A stretch of 64,000 nt of DNA. It comes from Cycas panzhihuaensis (Eukaryota > Cycadophyta). Positions 23,231 through 33,909 of this stretch are shown here, in pieces. The notes under the pieces were generated by a model. The model searched no databases, was not told the DNA's origin, and saw only the letters and a list, made by a program, of their open reading frames with translations. Where the stretch lies: contig CM041465.1 in NCBI GenBank assembly GCA_023213395.1, positions 49,111,741 to 49,175,740 of the forward strand, given 5' to 3'. Position 1 is the first letter of the stretch; each line of letters starts with the position of its first letter. Both the position numbers and the translations under genes were made by a program.

Positions 23231-23420
23231 AATTGGAAGAATGCTTATCATGCTACGAAGTTACCGTGTGTGTGCTCACCGAAAAAACGAGTATGAACTT
23301 GCCAAGTTTAGTGGATGTCCTCTTGACAAAGGAAATAATATGTATGATAGGGAGTATTATCTGGGTAACTCACCCAATGGGAAGAGGAGACTTCTATGTA
23401 ACTCTAGCTTCAGTTCCAAC
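23231..23420 (+). pseudogene. Gene-like fragment antisense to TRG1, part 1
   Basis: Plus-strand frame beginning at ATG 23241 reads CAHRKNEYELAKFSGC and GNNMYDREYYLGNSPNGKRR, then stops. A second frame (23233-23451) overlaps it, so only one can be real; the 23241 frame is more protein-like (hydrophilic, mixed residues). I do not recognise it. It may be an exon captured by the element, transcribed opposite to it. Confidence 0.3.
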
Positions 23421-23483
23421 TGAGGCTAATGCTGAGGCTTTTTTTATGTAAGAAAAATAATGAAGAAATAATAATGGATAGAG

Positions 23484-23761
23484 TATTTCAAAGAAAAAAC
23501 ATATATTTGTACAATATGAATATGGATCTATAAATCTTTTATTGGGGCAGAATTGGCAAATAAACAAACAAAGCTCGAGAACAAATGCACCGAGAGGCAA
23601 GATTTTTTAGAGAAAAAACTCCCTTATGTTTGTGTTGAAGAAATCGATGAAGAAATCAAACAGATTGAATACAGGATTGCAAATAGTTCCTTGTCTTCTC
23701 AGAATATTTCAAAGAAAAGCATATATTTGTATAATATAAATATGAATCTATAAATCTCTTA
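23484..23761 (+). repeat. 58-bp direct repeats flanking a short coding-like segment
   Basis: Copies at 23484-23541 and 23705-23761 share TATTTCAAAGAAAA, CATATATTTGTA and ATCTATAAATCT with a few substitutions. They bracket the coding-like segment at 23553-23700. Confidence 0.7.
23553..23753 (+). pseudogene. Gene-like fragment antisense to TRG1, part 2 (coiled-coil-like)
   Basis: A 66-codon plus frame. Its credible part is ENKCTERQDFLEKKLPYV followed by EEIDEEIKQIEYRIANSSLS, an amphipathic charged helix. The EEID..IK..EYR pattern recalls the helical repeats of Bfr1/proton-pump-interactor-type coiled-coil proteins of plants, but this is memory-based and unverified. The frame then enters the second direct repeat and loses protein character. 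A captured exon is the best guess. Confidence 0.3.
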
Positions 23762-24429
23762 TGCTTTTGTTATGTAACTGTTTGAATATTGGCTTGCATA
23801 TGATTGTGTCTTGTACATGCTACCTTGCCATTATAGCAAATATAGAAAAAGTAATCAATGCAGAGGTTCTCAAGCAAAGTTGTGGAATCTGAACCCTTAT
23901 GCAAGTGCCTACCAGATTCCTTAGGGTCTTTAAAAATCTATGAAGGAAATATGTTAAATAAATAACCTGCACATATACTTGTATTTGAAATATTATCAAA
24001 TGTGTTGCAGCAAATATTTATATCAAAGAACCAAGATATAACAGCGTCATAATATTAATAAAATTTTCAAATATTTCGAAGAGAATATATCATAAAAAAA
24101 TGCTCATATATTTGTATTTAAAAAAATTTCAAAGGAATATATTGAGCAGATATATAAAATATGTGTAAATTTAAAAATAAAACTGAAGAACCTAGAACAC
24201 GCAGTTGTAGTTGGCTGGATCTTGTCTATATCTTCTTCAGAAGGCTGAATATGCCTCAAATATTATAGATATGCAACTGTTATCTTTTGTAGATTGAAAT
24301 ATAGCTTGTAGCTGGAAAAAAAATTTTATGAATCTGCACAAATCTTGTGAAATAACACTGAATATACTCATTATATCATAAAAAATAACCCAATAATAAG
24401 TGAATCTATTGAAAAATATAATAAATCAT

Positions 24430-24881
24430 GAAAACTTGTAGAAAATATCACCAAATGATGAAAAATCTCAGATCTGAAGTGAGACCTAGTAGATCTGCAA
24501 AAATATTATGTAAATGTTGTAGATCTGGCCTTAGTATAGCAGATCTATAGCTAAAAATATCACAGATATGAACAAATATAATAGAAAATATTGAAAACTT
24601 GTTGAAATAAGCAGATTTATAGTAAAAAGTAGTAGATATGAAGTAACAAATTACAGATCTTTGAAGAAAACTTGATAACTTTTGTTTGTAGCTGATACTC
24701 TTTTGCAAATCTGTAAAAAATATCAAATAAGTAGACAAAAAACTTGTAAACTATCAAAATATATGATAAATCTGTAAATCTGAAGAGAAAATAACTTAAA
24801 TATGAGAATAAAACTTGAATGTATATAACTTGCTGTTGAAAATCCTACGTAGATCTGCACAAATCTTTACAGATCAATAAT
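24430..24881 (-). repeat. AGATCTG-rich leader just downstream of the TRG1 PBS
   Basis: The motif AGATCTG or one-base variants recurs many times at irregular spacing across about 450 bp next to the primer-binding site. It may be a decayed short tandem repeat in the packaging or leader region. Confidence 0.5.
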
Positions 24882-24898
24882 CACCTGCTCTGATACCA
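24882..24898 (-). other. TRG1 primer-binding site
   Basis: The minus strand reads TGGTATCAGAGCAGGTG, separated from the LTR by two bases (AA, 24899-24900). It is complementary to the 3' end of initiator-Met tRNA, the usual copia primer. Confidence 0.88.
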
Positions 24899-24900
24899 AA

Positions 24901-25349
24901 TGAAGGAATATAATATTTGTAGAACTATGCTCTGATACCAAATGAAGGAATATATACTAGCAGGAGAATAGGGCAGAACATATATCAAATAACCATAAAC
25001 CAATATTACATCAATGTATCAATGCATCAGAATCACAATAGCATAAACACATGAAATCCTTATTGTTTAATCCATTGTAGTAGAAATGAGCATTACAAAT
25101 CTCTCAAAGGTAGGCGATGTCTAAAAACACTAGGATTGTACACCCCACAATATAAATAGTTTTGGGGGAGGAGGGAAACTCCTCAACCCATGAATTCAAA
25201 ATAATAATAAAATAATATTCACTTAACTCAAATGAAACTAACTCAACTTACCTTAACTTACCTTGACATGTTGAGCATTACATGTCTAAATTGAGGTGCA
25301 CAATCCTAGTAGGTAAGAGGGAGTTGAGTGATGACATTACACTCTAACA
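24901..25349 (-). repeat. TRG1 5' LTR (449 bp)
   Basis: Same length as the 3' LTR, with only scattered substitutions. It carries the same 42-bp terminal extension (24901-24942) containing an internal primer-binding-site copy. Confidence 0.92.
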
Positions 25350-25354
25350 TCCTA

Positions 25355-25470
25355 TAGATATTTAAGTTGTAGATATTCTAACAAAGCCACTCACAGAAGC
25401 CATATTTGACAAGTTATGACAATTGATCAAGATCAATGAAGTTTTCATCAAAGAGAGATCAACGTGTTGA
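25355..25470 (+). pseudogene. Copia A pol C-terminus
   Basis: Reading across stops gives the copia pol end: DI.TKPLTEAIFDKL, then LIKINEVFIKERSTC and a TGA at 25468-25470. It resumes directly after the TRG1 target duplication. Confidence 0.75.
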
Positions 25471-25504
25471 AGTCTTTACTATCTTTCATTATACACAAGA
25501 TATC

Positions 25505-25830
25505 ATTAAAAGGAGATGTTAGAAAATAATGTTATCATATGTAAATCTTTTGTAATTTTATAAAGTAGTATGTACTTTATATAAATTAATATTATATTAT
25601 GTTTTAATTAGAAAGTGGTTAATTAGGTAGTTACCTAATCCAACCTATTTAAATGTTCTTTCACTCCTAAAAAATGGGGAGGAAAGGATAAGATATATAA
25701 CTTATGTAGTATGCATTTTAATAATATTATTTATTATTTTCTATGGTAGTTTTTAATCCTCCAAATAGGTTTTCCACCTATAGATCTTATGTTAATCTTG
25801 TGTATACTTATTTCATAATGTGCCTCTACT
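25505..25830 (+). repeat. Copia A polypurine tract and 3' LTR (right end uncertain)
   Basis: AAAAGGAGA (25508-25516) is a polypurine tract, and TGTTAGAAAATAATG from 25517 is the LTR start, a common copia LTR opening. The right border is not sharp; phrases such as GGTTTTCCACCTATAG near 25770 suggest it extends to about 25800-25900. Confidence 0.6.
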
Positions 25831-26329
25831 TTTATGATCCTAAATATAATCTATTAATGACATTCTACTATGGAACTTTGATAAGGAAGTTCTAACTATC
25901 ACTATATATCAGGGGATTTATACACATCCCTATGTTGGCTAGAAGAATAACTAAGGAATCTCCTAAGAGAAAATAATTTTCCACTATCCCCTAAGTGGTT
26001 TTTCACACCCCACAGTAATTAAGAATTAAGGTTTTATATTTTAAAATCTCGTATGAGTCTAATAGTAGGAAATTAGTATATTATTTCCCTTGTTAATTAC
26101 AAGAAGTAACTATATAAGTTTATTTTGGTCTACCTTCTTTAAAATAATTTTATAGGTAGAAAGATATTTGCTAAGAGACTATTGAAGGGAAACAAAATGG
26201 CATCCATAGCTCTACCAAGATCAAGATTATAAAACATCTTGAGGAGAATAACTTCCCATGCCCCTCCCACTTAAAAGAACCATCTTTTGAAAGAACCCCT
26301 ATAGTTAAGTTCTCATTATAATAGGAAAT

Positions 26330-26830
26330 TGAAACTTCCATAATATAAAGGGAGAAAAGGTAGAAAATTGGTTAGATAAAATGGGAGAATATTTTAAATT
26401 AAAATGATCAAGTAGTAAAACCAAGATTAGAATCACCATGTATTAGTTAAAAGGACCCACTCTCAATTAGATATATGATGTACTCATAAGCCAAAAAACA
26501 AAAACCAAATTAATATCATAGAGAAAATTTATAAATAAATTATATGATAAATTTATTTCTTAAAACTTCTTCTAAAATAAATTAAATGAATTTTATGACT
26601 TAAATAAAAAAACTCTTAGTATGGGAGAGTACAAAGAATGATTCAAAACCTTAAATAGATTTATTCCATCTTCCCAAGAAAAAGATAGACTTGTGAGATT
26701 TGCCAATGGACTTAACCAAGAATATTATGCTTTCGTATGGGGTGAAAATCTTGATTTAGTAGGTGAAGCTGCCACGCTTATAGAAAGATATAAAGAACGA
26801 ATGTTATGTGGGAAAAATAGAAAGGAATGA
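26330..26830 (+). pseudogene. gag: Gypsy B gag remnant
   Basis: Read through stops, the frame gives YLKGPTLN, FINKLYDKFIS, EFYDLNKKTLSMGEYKE, KDRLVRFANGLNQEYYAF and TLIERYKERM. This is the retrotransposon gag pattern of chromovirus-like gypsy elements (helix-rich, ending in an E.A...E region before a knuckle). The knuckle itself is not recognisable. Confidence 0.65.
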
Positions 26831-27122
26831 TTACATGAGCTAGAGGGTACTCACAAAGGTGGTGTTTTTTGTTATTAAGGGAAATCCTACTAAATAAAGA
26901 AGAATAAGTGATAATTATATAGAGACAATCTACACTTTCTAAAGATCATTTAAAAGAATCCTAAAGTAATTAAATAATCAAAATCATGGAAGCTAACCTA
27001 AGACCATTTAATATTAGGAATATAGGGAAACATATTTAAAAGGAAACTGTCCAAGATTAAAGAAAAGCCTACTAAGAGAAATATCTATAACTATAAAAGA
27101 CATGATGTAATCTTGACTCAAT

Positions 27123-27341
27123 ATGTACATTCATGTTCTCATTGAATCAGGTAACATACACAAGCAACTATCTCTTATACAAATTAAGGAAAAAATAAAT
27201 GAACAATGTTTTCGTGGATTGATCAACTCTAGAAGTAGTTATAATTTCATCTCCCTAAAATTGGTAGAAAAATTAAATTTAATGGCCATAAAAATAGAAC
27301 CTTCTTCAATAGAATTAGCTTATGGTAAAACATTTAGGTAA
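27123..27341 (+). pseudogene. Gypsy B aspartic protease fragment
   Basis: An open stretch of 73 codons includes FRGLINSRSSYNFISLKLVE, the retropepsin active-site region (family form: ALIDSGSSHNFIS). The catalytic Asp reads Asn and the Gly reads Arg, both explained by single G-to-A or C-to-T changes. It is the only sizeable open piece of this pol. Confidence 0.7.
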
Positions 27342-27699
27342 AATGATTATATTTTAGAGAAAATAATATTTGAATTAGATGGATATCAAACCTTAAGAGA
27401 TTTTAAATTATTAGGCCTAGGAAAATACAATGTTATAATAGGAATGGTTGGTTGAAAGCTAATAATTATGTAGGATATGATAATAACTAGGTTGTAATAA
27501 TTATAAATCTTGATAGAATTAGGATTCTTCAAAGGGAAGAGAGACTTTCATAACTACAAACCCTTTCTACAACATAGATTAAAAGCTATGTCCATAAAAG
27601 ATATAAATTTTTTTGTATATTAAATACTAAAAATACCCAACAACATAGTAATAACACTACTAACTATTCCATTATTAAAGAATTTAAAGATGTGTTTTC

Positions 27700-28880
27700 T
27701 TTAGAGATTAAATAAATACCCTTGAAAAGAATAGTAGAATATATAATAAATCTCATACCTAGAGCAAAATTAATATTTAAGGCTCCTTATTGGTAGTTTA
27801 TCCATGAACTAACTAAACTTATAGTACAATTGTAAGTATTAATATAACATGCTAAGATCAAACCTAATATTTCTCTATGGATAATATTAGTTTTATTTGT
27901 TAAAGAAAGAGATGACACCTTAAGATTATACATTGATTACTGATATTTGAAGATTATGTATTGATTATTAATAGTTGAATAAACTGGTGATAAAGAACAA
28001 ATATCCATTACCAATAATCAATGTTCTTTTAAATTAATTAAATGGAACAAAATATTTTTCAAAAATAGATTTATAATCTAGGTATCATCAAAATAGAATA
28101 AAGGAAGAGGATATAACTAAGATAACCTTTTGAACCGAATATGGTTATTATAAATTTATTATTTTATATTTTATTCTAACAAATACACCAACTACCTTCA
28201 TGACCCTAATGAATGATATATTCTGACCATATTTAAATATATTTGAAATCATATTTCTAAATGATATCTTAATATACTCCAAAATAGAAGAAGAATAGGA
28301 ACATCACATATGGAAGGCACTTGAAAATTTAGGAGAGCATAAATTATATGAAAAAATAAGCAAATATAGATTCTTCAAAACAAAAAAATTATATTTATGG
28401 CATATTAATTTATAAAAAGAAATTGTATCAGATCTTAGAAAAATAAAGGCTATACAAGAATGGTCATAGCTAAAAGATGCATATGAAGTACATAGTTTAT
28501 TAGGATTATCATGTTTCTATTAAAAATTTATTACGGATTATTCTAATATTGCAATATCATTGACTAATCAAATCCAGAAATATAAAGTATTCATATAGAT
28601 ACTCAAATTTGATGAAGCTTTTGATAAACTAAAAGAATCATTAATAACATCGCCTATGTTATATATTCCTAATCCTACCAAAGCTTACCTAGCAATCATA
28701 GATGCTAGTGGAGATAGATTAAGAGAAGTCCTAATGCAAGTCAATAAAGTTATAAGTTACAAATCTAGAAAATTATAAGGATCACATAAATAGTTAAAAA
28801 AATATGTCTTATCACATGATGATTTGATTTACTATAAAGAAAGAATGTGCATAACCAATATTCTTAAAATAAGAAACAAA
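27700..28880 (+). pseudogene. Gypsy B reverse transcriptase and RNase H
   Basis: Visible RT blocks in order are RDDTLRLYIDY, KNKYPLPIIN, KYFSKIDL.SRYHQNRIKE, TEYGYYKFIILYF, FMTLMNDIF and FLNDILIYSK. The last is the catalytic F/YLDD box with the first Asp changed to Asn. The RNase H part has FDEAFDKLKES and AIIDASGDRLREVLMQ. Many frameshifts and stops separate these blocks. Confidence 0.75.
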
Positions 28881-28889
28881 ATCCTTAAA

Positions 28890-29606
28890 GGACACCTATA
28901 ACATAGTAATAGCCAGACACCCTATATTTCACAAAGCCTACTTAATTATTAGGAAAAGTTTCTTTTGGCCTAAAATAAAACTAAACATATAACTATATAT
29001 TCAAAAATACCTTCTTTGTTAGAGTGTTAATGCAAAATAATGTAGAACCCCTAGATTATTACAACCATTGGATATTCTTAGATAGAAATGGAAATTTATG
29101 AGTATAGATTTTATCACAAGATTGCCTTAAAATTTGAAAGGACATGACATTATCTAGTCGTAGTAGATGAACTAAACAAAATGACTCATTTCACACCTAC
29201 TAAGATTAAATCCACTAGGAAGGATATAACCTACATCTTTACTAAAAAAATATTCCAATTTCATGGAATAATTACAAGTATTATTTTTAATAGAGACCCT
29301 ATATTTTCTTCTAGTTTTTTAGAAACATTTTTCCAAAAGATAGAGACTACTCTTAAAATGAGTATTAATGATCATCCTGAGATTGATGGTCAAATAGAAT
29401 GAGTAAATTAAGTAGTCAAAGATATGCTTTAAATATAAAATATTGAGACCCCTTCTCATTGGAAAGATTATTTATATTTAATAAAATTTGCATATAATCA
29501 AAGTTTTATTCTTCTACCAAAATGACACCCTTTGAAGTTGTTTATGGGAGGAATTATAATATGGCTATTTCCTGGACTAACCTAATACATTGACAATGGT
29601 ATGCTA
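28890..29606 (+). pseudogene. Gypsy B integrase, interrupted by TRG2
   Basis: The zinc-binding and core regions are recognisable: SIDFITRLP, DELNKMTHFTPTK and FHGIITSIIFNRDPIFSSSF (core Asp), followed by HPEIDGQIE (core Glu). TRG2 enters at 29606-29611, and the integrase frame resumes at 32957. Confidence 0.75.
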
Positions 29607-29611
29607 AAGAG

Positions 29612-29830
29612 TGTTGGAAATCAACCTGCATAAATAATATTCTCAAACAGAATGAAACACACCTCCACAGGATCGAATGGTACCCTTAAGGTACCTCCAT
29701 CAGACATGAAATCATTATCACATCATTACAATATGATACACAAAATTGTGTATTTATAATACAAGTCATGATGGAAGAGTAGGACCCACTTGCATGTGGG
29801 ACAAATCAAATGTACATTAATATTCTAACA
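29612..29830 (-). repeat. TRG2 3' LTR (219 bp)
   Basis: Begins TGTTGGAAATC and ends TTCTAACA. Contains the self-complementary segment GGTACC-CTTAA-GGTACC near 29690. The terminal stretch (GTATTTATAATACAAGTCATG) is shared with the other LTR almost unchanged. Confidence 0.88.
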
Positions 29831-30168
29831 CTCCCCCTTAATGTACATTTGGGTTATTTATATTTGTAATGCTTTGTCCTTGGAAATGTCTTGAGAATGA
29901 TGTCTTTAACCTGATCCTTGTCTTCAATCTTGTAGTGATGTCTTTGCTGTAGAATGATGTCTTCATCTTGAATTTTATCTTCAATTCTATATTGATGCCT
30001 TTGTAAGATGATATCTTCAGGTTGATTTCCATCTTCAATTCTGTAGTGATGACGTTGATGTGGCCGCTCTAGTAAGTATAAATCCTATTTCTTTATTACG
30101 GCCAGTCTAGTCTGATGAAGATCCTATAAGTAATCATCTTCAATCACAACTTGTGTATCATCATTATC

Positions 30169-30909
30169 CTATATAAACTCTTTATCACCATGAACAATAG
30201 TGAATTTTTCAATCTTAGGAGTGGAATCTTGCATACTCCTTAAACTTGAATCAATGCTTAAAGAAGGAACATCATCAATATAAGACTCATCCTTTATAGG
30301 ATCATTAGATTTAATTTCTCTTAAAATCAATTCATCACTTTCAATGTCTTCATCTGTAATCTCATCAATGCATTCAACAGTAGAAGTTTCATCAGTACTC
30401 AGGCATTCTTCATCTTGACATGTTGTTTCATCAGTGTTGATGATACTTTTTTCATTCATTGTACCTGTACCATAACTAGCCTTAATTGCTTTTTCAATCA
30501 TTCGTTGTGTTTCTTCAGGAGTTTGTTCAAATACTTCCCTTAGAAAATCCCAAGCTTCTTTAGCATTACTTGCATGTAGAATAATAGGAATGACAAAATA
30601 GAATTTGGAAGGAAGATCAACCTGATTGAATGTAGCATGAATAATAATGAATGCTTTTCTATCTTTCTTCTCAAGTATTTCCTTTTCTTCTTCATCCTTA
30701 GGGATATCATATTCATCAGTAACAATCTTCCATAAACCTCTAGCTATGAATAGACATCTCATTTTAATTATCCAAAAGAAGTAGTCTTCACCATTGCACT
30801 TAGGTACTGGAAGAAATAAATCCCTTAAGTAATATTCATTTGTTTTAGGAGTATATATAACTACATCATTATCCTCCATAATTGTAAATGGCATGTCCAT
30901 ATGCCACAT
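30169..30909 (-). CDS. gag: TRG2 gag-like protein (246 aa from ATG 30909)
   Basis: The longest credible intact frame in the window. The first in-frame ATG is at 30907-30909; codons before it begin with GTG directly after a stop. The N-terminal half holds the copia gag block: LPVPKCNGEDYFFWIIKMRC, then LWKIVTDEY and ASNAKEAWDFLREVFE (UBN2/DUF4219-like). The C-terminal half is strongly acidic (TDEDIESDEL, SNDPIKDESYIDD) and lacks a zinc knuckle. It lies at the 3' end of the element, 1.8 kb from the primer-binding site. Its open frame, when the surrounding gypsy B is full of stops, suggests recent activity or selection. Confidence 0.78.
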   Translation of the reverse strand: MWHMDMPFTIMEDNDVVIYTPKTNEYYLRDLFLPVPKCNGEDYFFWIIKMRCLFIARGLWKIVTDEYDIPKDEEEKEILEKKDRKAFIIIHATFNQVDLPSKFYFVIPIILHASNAKEAWDFLREVFEQTPEETQRMIEKAIKASYGTGTMNEKSIINTDETTCQDEECLSTDETSTVECIDEITDEDIESDELILREIKSNDPIKDESYIDDVPSLSIDSSLRSMQDSTPKIEKFTIVHGDKEFI

Positions 30910-30949
30910 CCATTTTTCAATCAATAAACTCACTTATCATTGGTAACTT

Positions 30950-32715
30950 GCCTATTGATCACTCTCAACAAATTTCCTCATGTCTCATATCTCACATAAT
31001 TGACTTTATCATCACATCATTATCTTATCTATTTCACATATCACCAACCAGTCATGTAGAATCCAAACACTCACTTCACCAAATCAATGCCTCATAAATC
31101 TCACGATGATCATATATGTCATATGTCGCTACCAAGAGACACACTTCACTTAATTGCCCAAAACACACAACTCATGTCATTACACTTGCAACTCATGTAA
31201 CTTCAAAAAAAACTCATCCTTCTTTGCCTCATCATATATCCACGACAAGTCTCAAGTCAATAGAGTGCAAAATATGAATTAATGTCATCTCACATTACCA
31301 AGGTACTCTGCCATGTGAAATACATACAAGAAAGCCTCAACACTCACCTCATCAATATCAAAGTATTCTCATACAATCGCATACAAATGAACAATGAAAA
31401 CCTTAAACTTCATCTCATGTCATCATGTCAATACATCAACCAAGAACTTACTTTAAAAACCACTCACTCATATCGCCATTAACTCAATGCCAAAGATTGC
31501 TCCCTTGTAATAATAGATCGCTTGCAAATCAATCATTACCTTGATCACAATGCCCTCTTATTACCTAAATTTGCCCATCATCTTCTCTTATGTATTTGAT
31601 AAGTAAAGAGGTGGAGTATCACCAATATAGCCTAAAAAACGCATGCCTATTCTTGCTCACCACTAGTATATCTCAAGTGTTGAGAATACAAGGTCCCAAA
31701 CCTTAAACCGCCATAAGATCTGAACTATTTTGTAACTAGTTATAGGAATCAAAGCTAAAATTTAACATGCAAGTTCTAAAATTAGAGATAATACAATAAC
31801 ATGAATATGAAATCCAAACATCACATATGCACTCGATATAACATGGTAAAACCCCAGTGGTGTATTAGGGAAACATCTACACAAGAAAGGTATCGATCTT
31901 TATTGTTGTAGAATGGATAAAAAGTACATCTCAGTAGCAGAGTGCTCTCAGGAACAACAATCAGCCGCCACCCTCATTATAATACATTACATTACATACA
32001 ACATAATAAGAAAAACCCTAAATTGGGCTACATGAGAGGGTCATCTAAGGCATAAATCTCAACTATAGAATCTAGGGTATTTGTATCGAACGACCCTGAT
32101 TCTCTTTACAATTTAATATGGGTTACAGGGCTAATTTTTTGGGTTGAGGGCTATCACCCTTGAACCTCCTCTTAGTAGGGGGCATTCCACACAAATAATT
32201 GAGATATAAATACCCTAGATTCACAGACAAAGGAGAGAAAATTTTTGGCAGTTGCAATTATGTCTACGAATAACCTACTCACTATTGTATCTTGCTCAAC
32301 ATGTTCTTGGTAATGACAAATTCCCTGTGAATAATAGCGCAGAGGTAGTGATGCTCAAGATTGATTGATGGTAAACATAAAAGGAAAAAGGGCAAAGACA
32401 CAGTCCCCAACCATCATGAAAACCAGATGTTAGATCTACAACTGAGGTCTCTCGACTTTCATATGAACCTCTCCTTGCAAATGACAAGCTATGAATAATA
32501 GTCTGTGATGGCTTGGTAGGTCTTTTAACCCCTTGCATACGTCTTCAAAGATGGCCCAGTAACAGATATGGTACAACTTCTTTCACAACAACGAGCCACG
32601 AACGGGATCATGACTTAACTAAATAATATGGAGCACCTCTTCACTATCTACAAATCTAGGGTTTTATCAATACCTTGTGAACCAACACCTCGTTCAACTT
32701 GGGCATTCAACCTGG
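30950..32715. other. TRG2 leader
   Basis: 1.8 kb between PBS and gag without a convincing ORF. Around 31845-31870 the phrase GGTAAAACCCCAGTGGTGT resembles LTR sequence of other copia elements, so the leader may include an older LTR piece. A minus frame at 32296-32538 is unassigned. Confidence 0.45.
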
Positions 32716-32717
32716 GC

Positions 32718-32729
32718 GCTCTGATACTA
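32718..32729 (-). other. TRG2 primer-binding site
   Basis: The minus strand reads TAGTATCAGAGC, one change from TGGTATCAGAGC, directly abutting the LTR. Confidence 0.85.
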
Positions 32730-32951
32730 TGTTGGAAATTAACCTGTACAAATAATATTCTCAAACAGAACGAAACACACCTCCACAGGATCGAACTGTA
32801 CCCTTAAGGTACCTCTATTGTATTAACAAAAATTATTATTACATCATTACAATATGATACACAAAATTATGTATTTATAATACAAGTCATGATGGAAGAG
32901 TAGGACCCACTTGCACGTGGGACAAATCAAATATACATTAATATTCTAATA
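32730..32951 (-). repeat. TRG2 5' LTR (222 bp)
   Basis: Partner of 29612-29830. The two differ by substitutions and one short indel cluster near 32816-32840. Its right terminus reads TAATA instead of TAACA. Confidence 0.88.
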
Positions 32952-32956
32952 AAGAG

Positions 32957-33420
32957 CATTTAGAAAAATAGAAGAAATAATTTGTAATGCTAAAAATGAC
33001 TTAAAAATAGCCCAAGATTGATATAAAGATATATTGATTTAAAACAATTGGTTAAAAAAATTCAAGTGGAAGATAAAGTCTTTCTTCGAGTCAAACCTAA
33101 AAGAAGTTTCTTAAAATAAAAAAAAATACATTAAATTAGCCCAAGATATTGTGACCCTTTGGAAATATTCTAACAAATAGGAAATTTAGCATAATAACTT
33201 ACCTTACCCTACCAATTAAAAATTTAGAGAGTATTTTCTAAAAGCCTATTAAAGAAATATGTACGTGATGAAAAACACTTGATTAAATGGAATAAAATAG
33301 CCATAGAACTTGCATGTGAATTCCATGTAAAACTTGAAAAGATTTTAGAGAGAAGAACTAGAAAACTTAGAAATAGAATAGTTTTTAAAATAGAAGATAA
33401 ATGGACATTTTGTGGCAAAT
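32957..33420 (+). pseudogene. Gypsy B integrase C-terminus
   Basis: Continues gypsy B: HLEKIEEIICNAKNDLKIAQ, VEDKVFLRVKPKRS, a segment ending VFSKSLLKKYVRDEKHLI, and KILERRTRKLRNRIVFK. The last block resembles the segment before or within the C-terminal chromodomain-like part of gypsy integrases, but the chromodomain itself is not clear. Confidence 0.7.
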
Positions 33421-33683
33421 ATAGTATTACTTAAGAAAGAGAAGAATTTATATAAATATACTATCCATAATTATTTATTAACTCTTTGTCTTTTGATGCA
33501 GAAACGTAATTGCTAAGAACAAATACAAATCAAAGGGAAGAGAATTATCACATGCTAAATTTCCCTTCAAAGAGAAAAATAATAAAGATTTAATAAATTA
33601 AAAGCTAATAATATTAACAAAGATTAATTTGTTATGAAGAGGCATAATGAGCTAAAAATTCATTATGCTTTCTAGTGAATTGG

Positions 33684-33717
<34 letters not shown>
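33684..33717. repeat. (TA)n microsatellite
   Basis: About 17 TA units between gypsy B and the copia C 5' LTR. Confidence 0.9.
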
Positions 33718-33720
<3 letters not shown>

Positions 33721-33909
33721 CTAGTTGAACCCTTAAAAGTAGAATCCACGAGGAGGTTCCATAATAACTCAACATAGAAGCCCTAAATCTAAATATAGTA
33801 TGTTGAAGGTGGGAGTTTCCACCCAATTTAGGTATTGATACTAAGGGTTATCATAGCCTGATATAGGCATAAATATCTATTGCTACATATCTCTTCTCCT
33901 CTTGGCCCA

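Larger units (their letters stand above)
19531..25354 (-). mobile_element. TRG1: gag-only LTR element with 5-bp TSD TCCTA
   Basis: Two LTRs of exactly 449 bp (19536-19984 and 24901-25349) flank a 4.9 kb interior. The target duplication TCCTA is perfect (19531-19535 and 25350-25354), and the copia A pol reading resumes after it. On the minus strand the primer-binding site (24882-24898) follows the right LTR, and a polypurine tract (AAGGAGGAGAA, 19985-19995) precedes the left LTR, so the element is minus-strand. The only element protein visible is a short gag-like ORF at the 3' end (20254-20742). There is no protease, RT or integrase. This fits a non-autonomous terminal-repeat gag element. The 4.1 kb leader holds a CpG-rich patch and a gene-like fragment on the opposite strand. 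Confidence 0.88.
4830..25830 (+). mobile_element. Copia A: decayed Ty1/copia element, interrupted twice
   Basis: Reading in order along the plus strand gives gag and protease/integrase/RT (4830-8214), then the last RT part and RNase H (19080-19530), then the pol C-terminus (25355-25470) and a 3' LTR (from 25517). The gaps are the GC-rich Tat element and TRG1. Host sequence rejoins in frame when the insertions and one target duplication are removed: SHWK before 8219 continues as VVKKILHYLKG after 19079. The domain order is Ty1/copia (integrase before RT). Dozens of stops occur, most where Gln or Trp is expected. It is the oldest layer of this part of the window. Confidence 0.85.
26330..29606 (+). 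mobile_element. Gypsy B: decayed Ty3/gypsy element, 5' part
   Basis: On the plus strand the order gag, protease, RT-RNase H, integrase identifies Ty3/gypsy. The element continues after TRG2 at 32957-33420. No LTRs could be matched. It is stop-riddled throughout. Confidence 0.8.
29607..32956 (-). mobile_element. TRG2: gag-only LTR element with 5-bp TSD AAGAG
   Basis: LTRs 29612-29830 (219 bp) and 32730-32951 (222 bp) start TGTTGGAAAT; the left copy ends CTAACA and the right copy TAATA. Target duplication AAGAG occurs at 29607-29611 and 32952-32956. Removing the element rejoins gypsy B integrase: YAKE before, then HLEKIEEIICNAKNDL. On the minus strand a primer-binding site TAGTATCAGAGC (32718-32729) abuts the 5' LTR, and TTAAGGGGGAG (29831-29841) precedes the 3' LTR. 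Only one element ORF is seen, a gag. No pol domain is present in the 2.9 kb interior. Confidence 0.88.
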
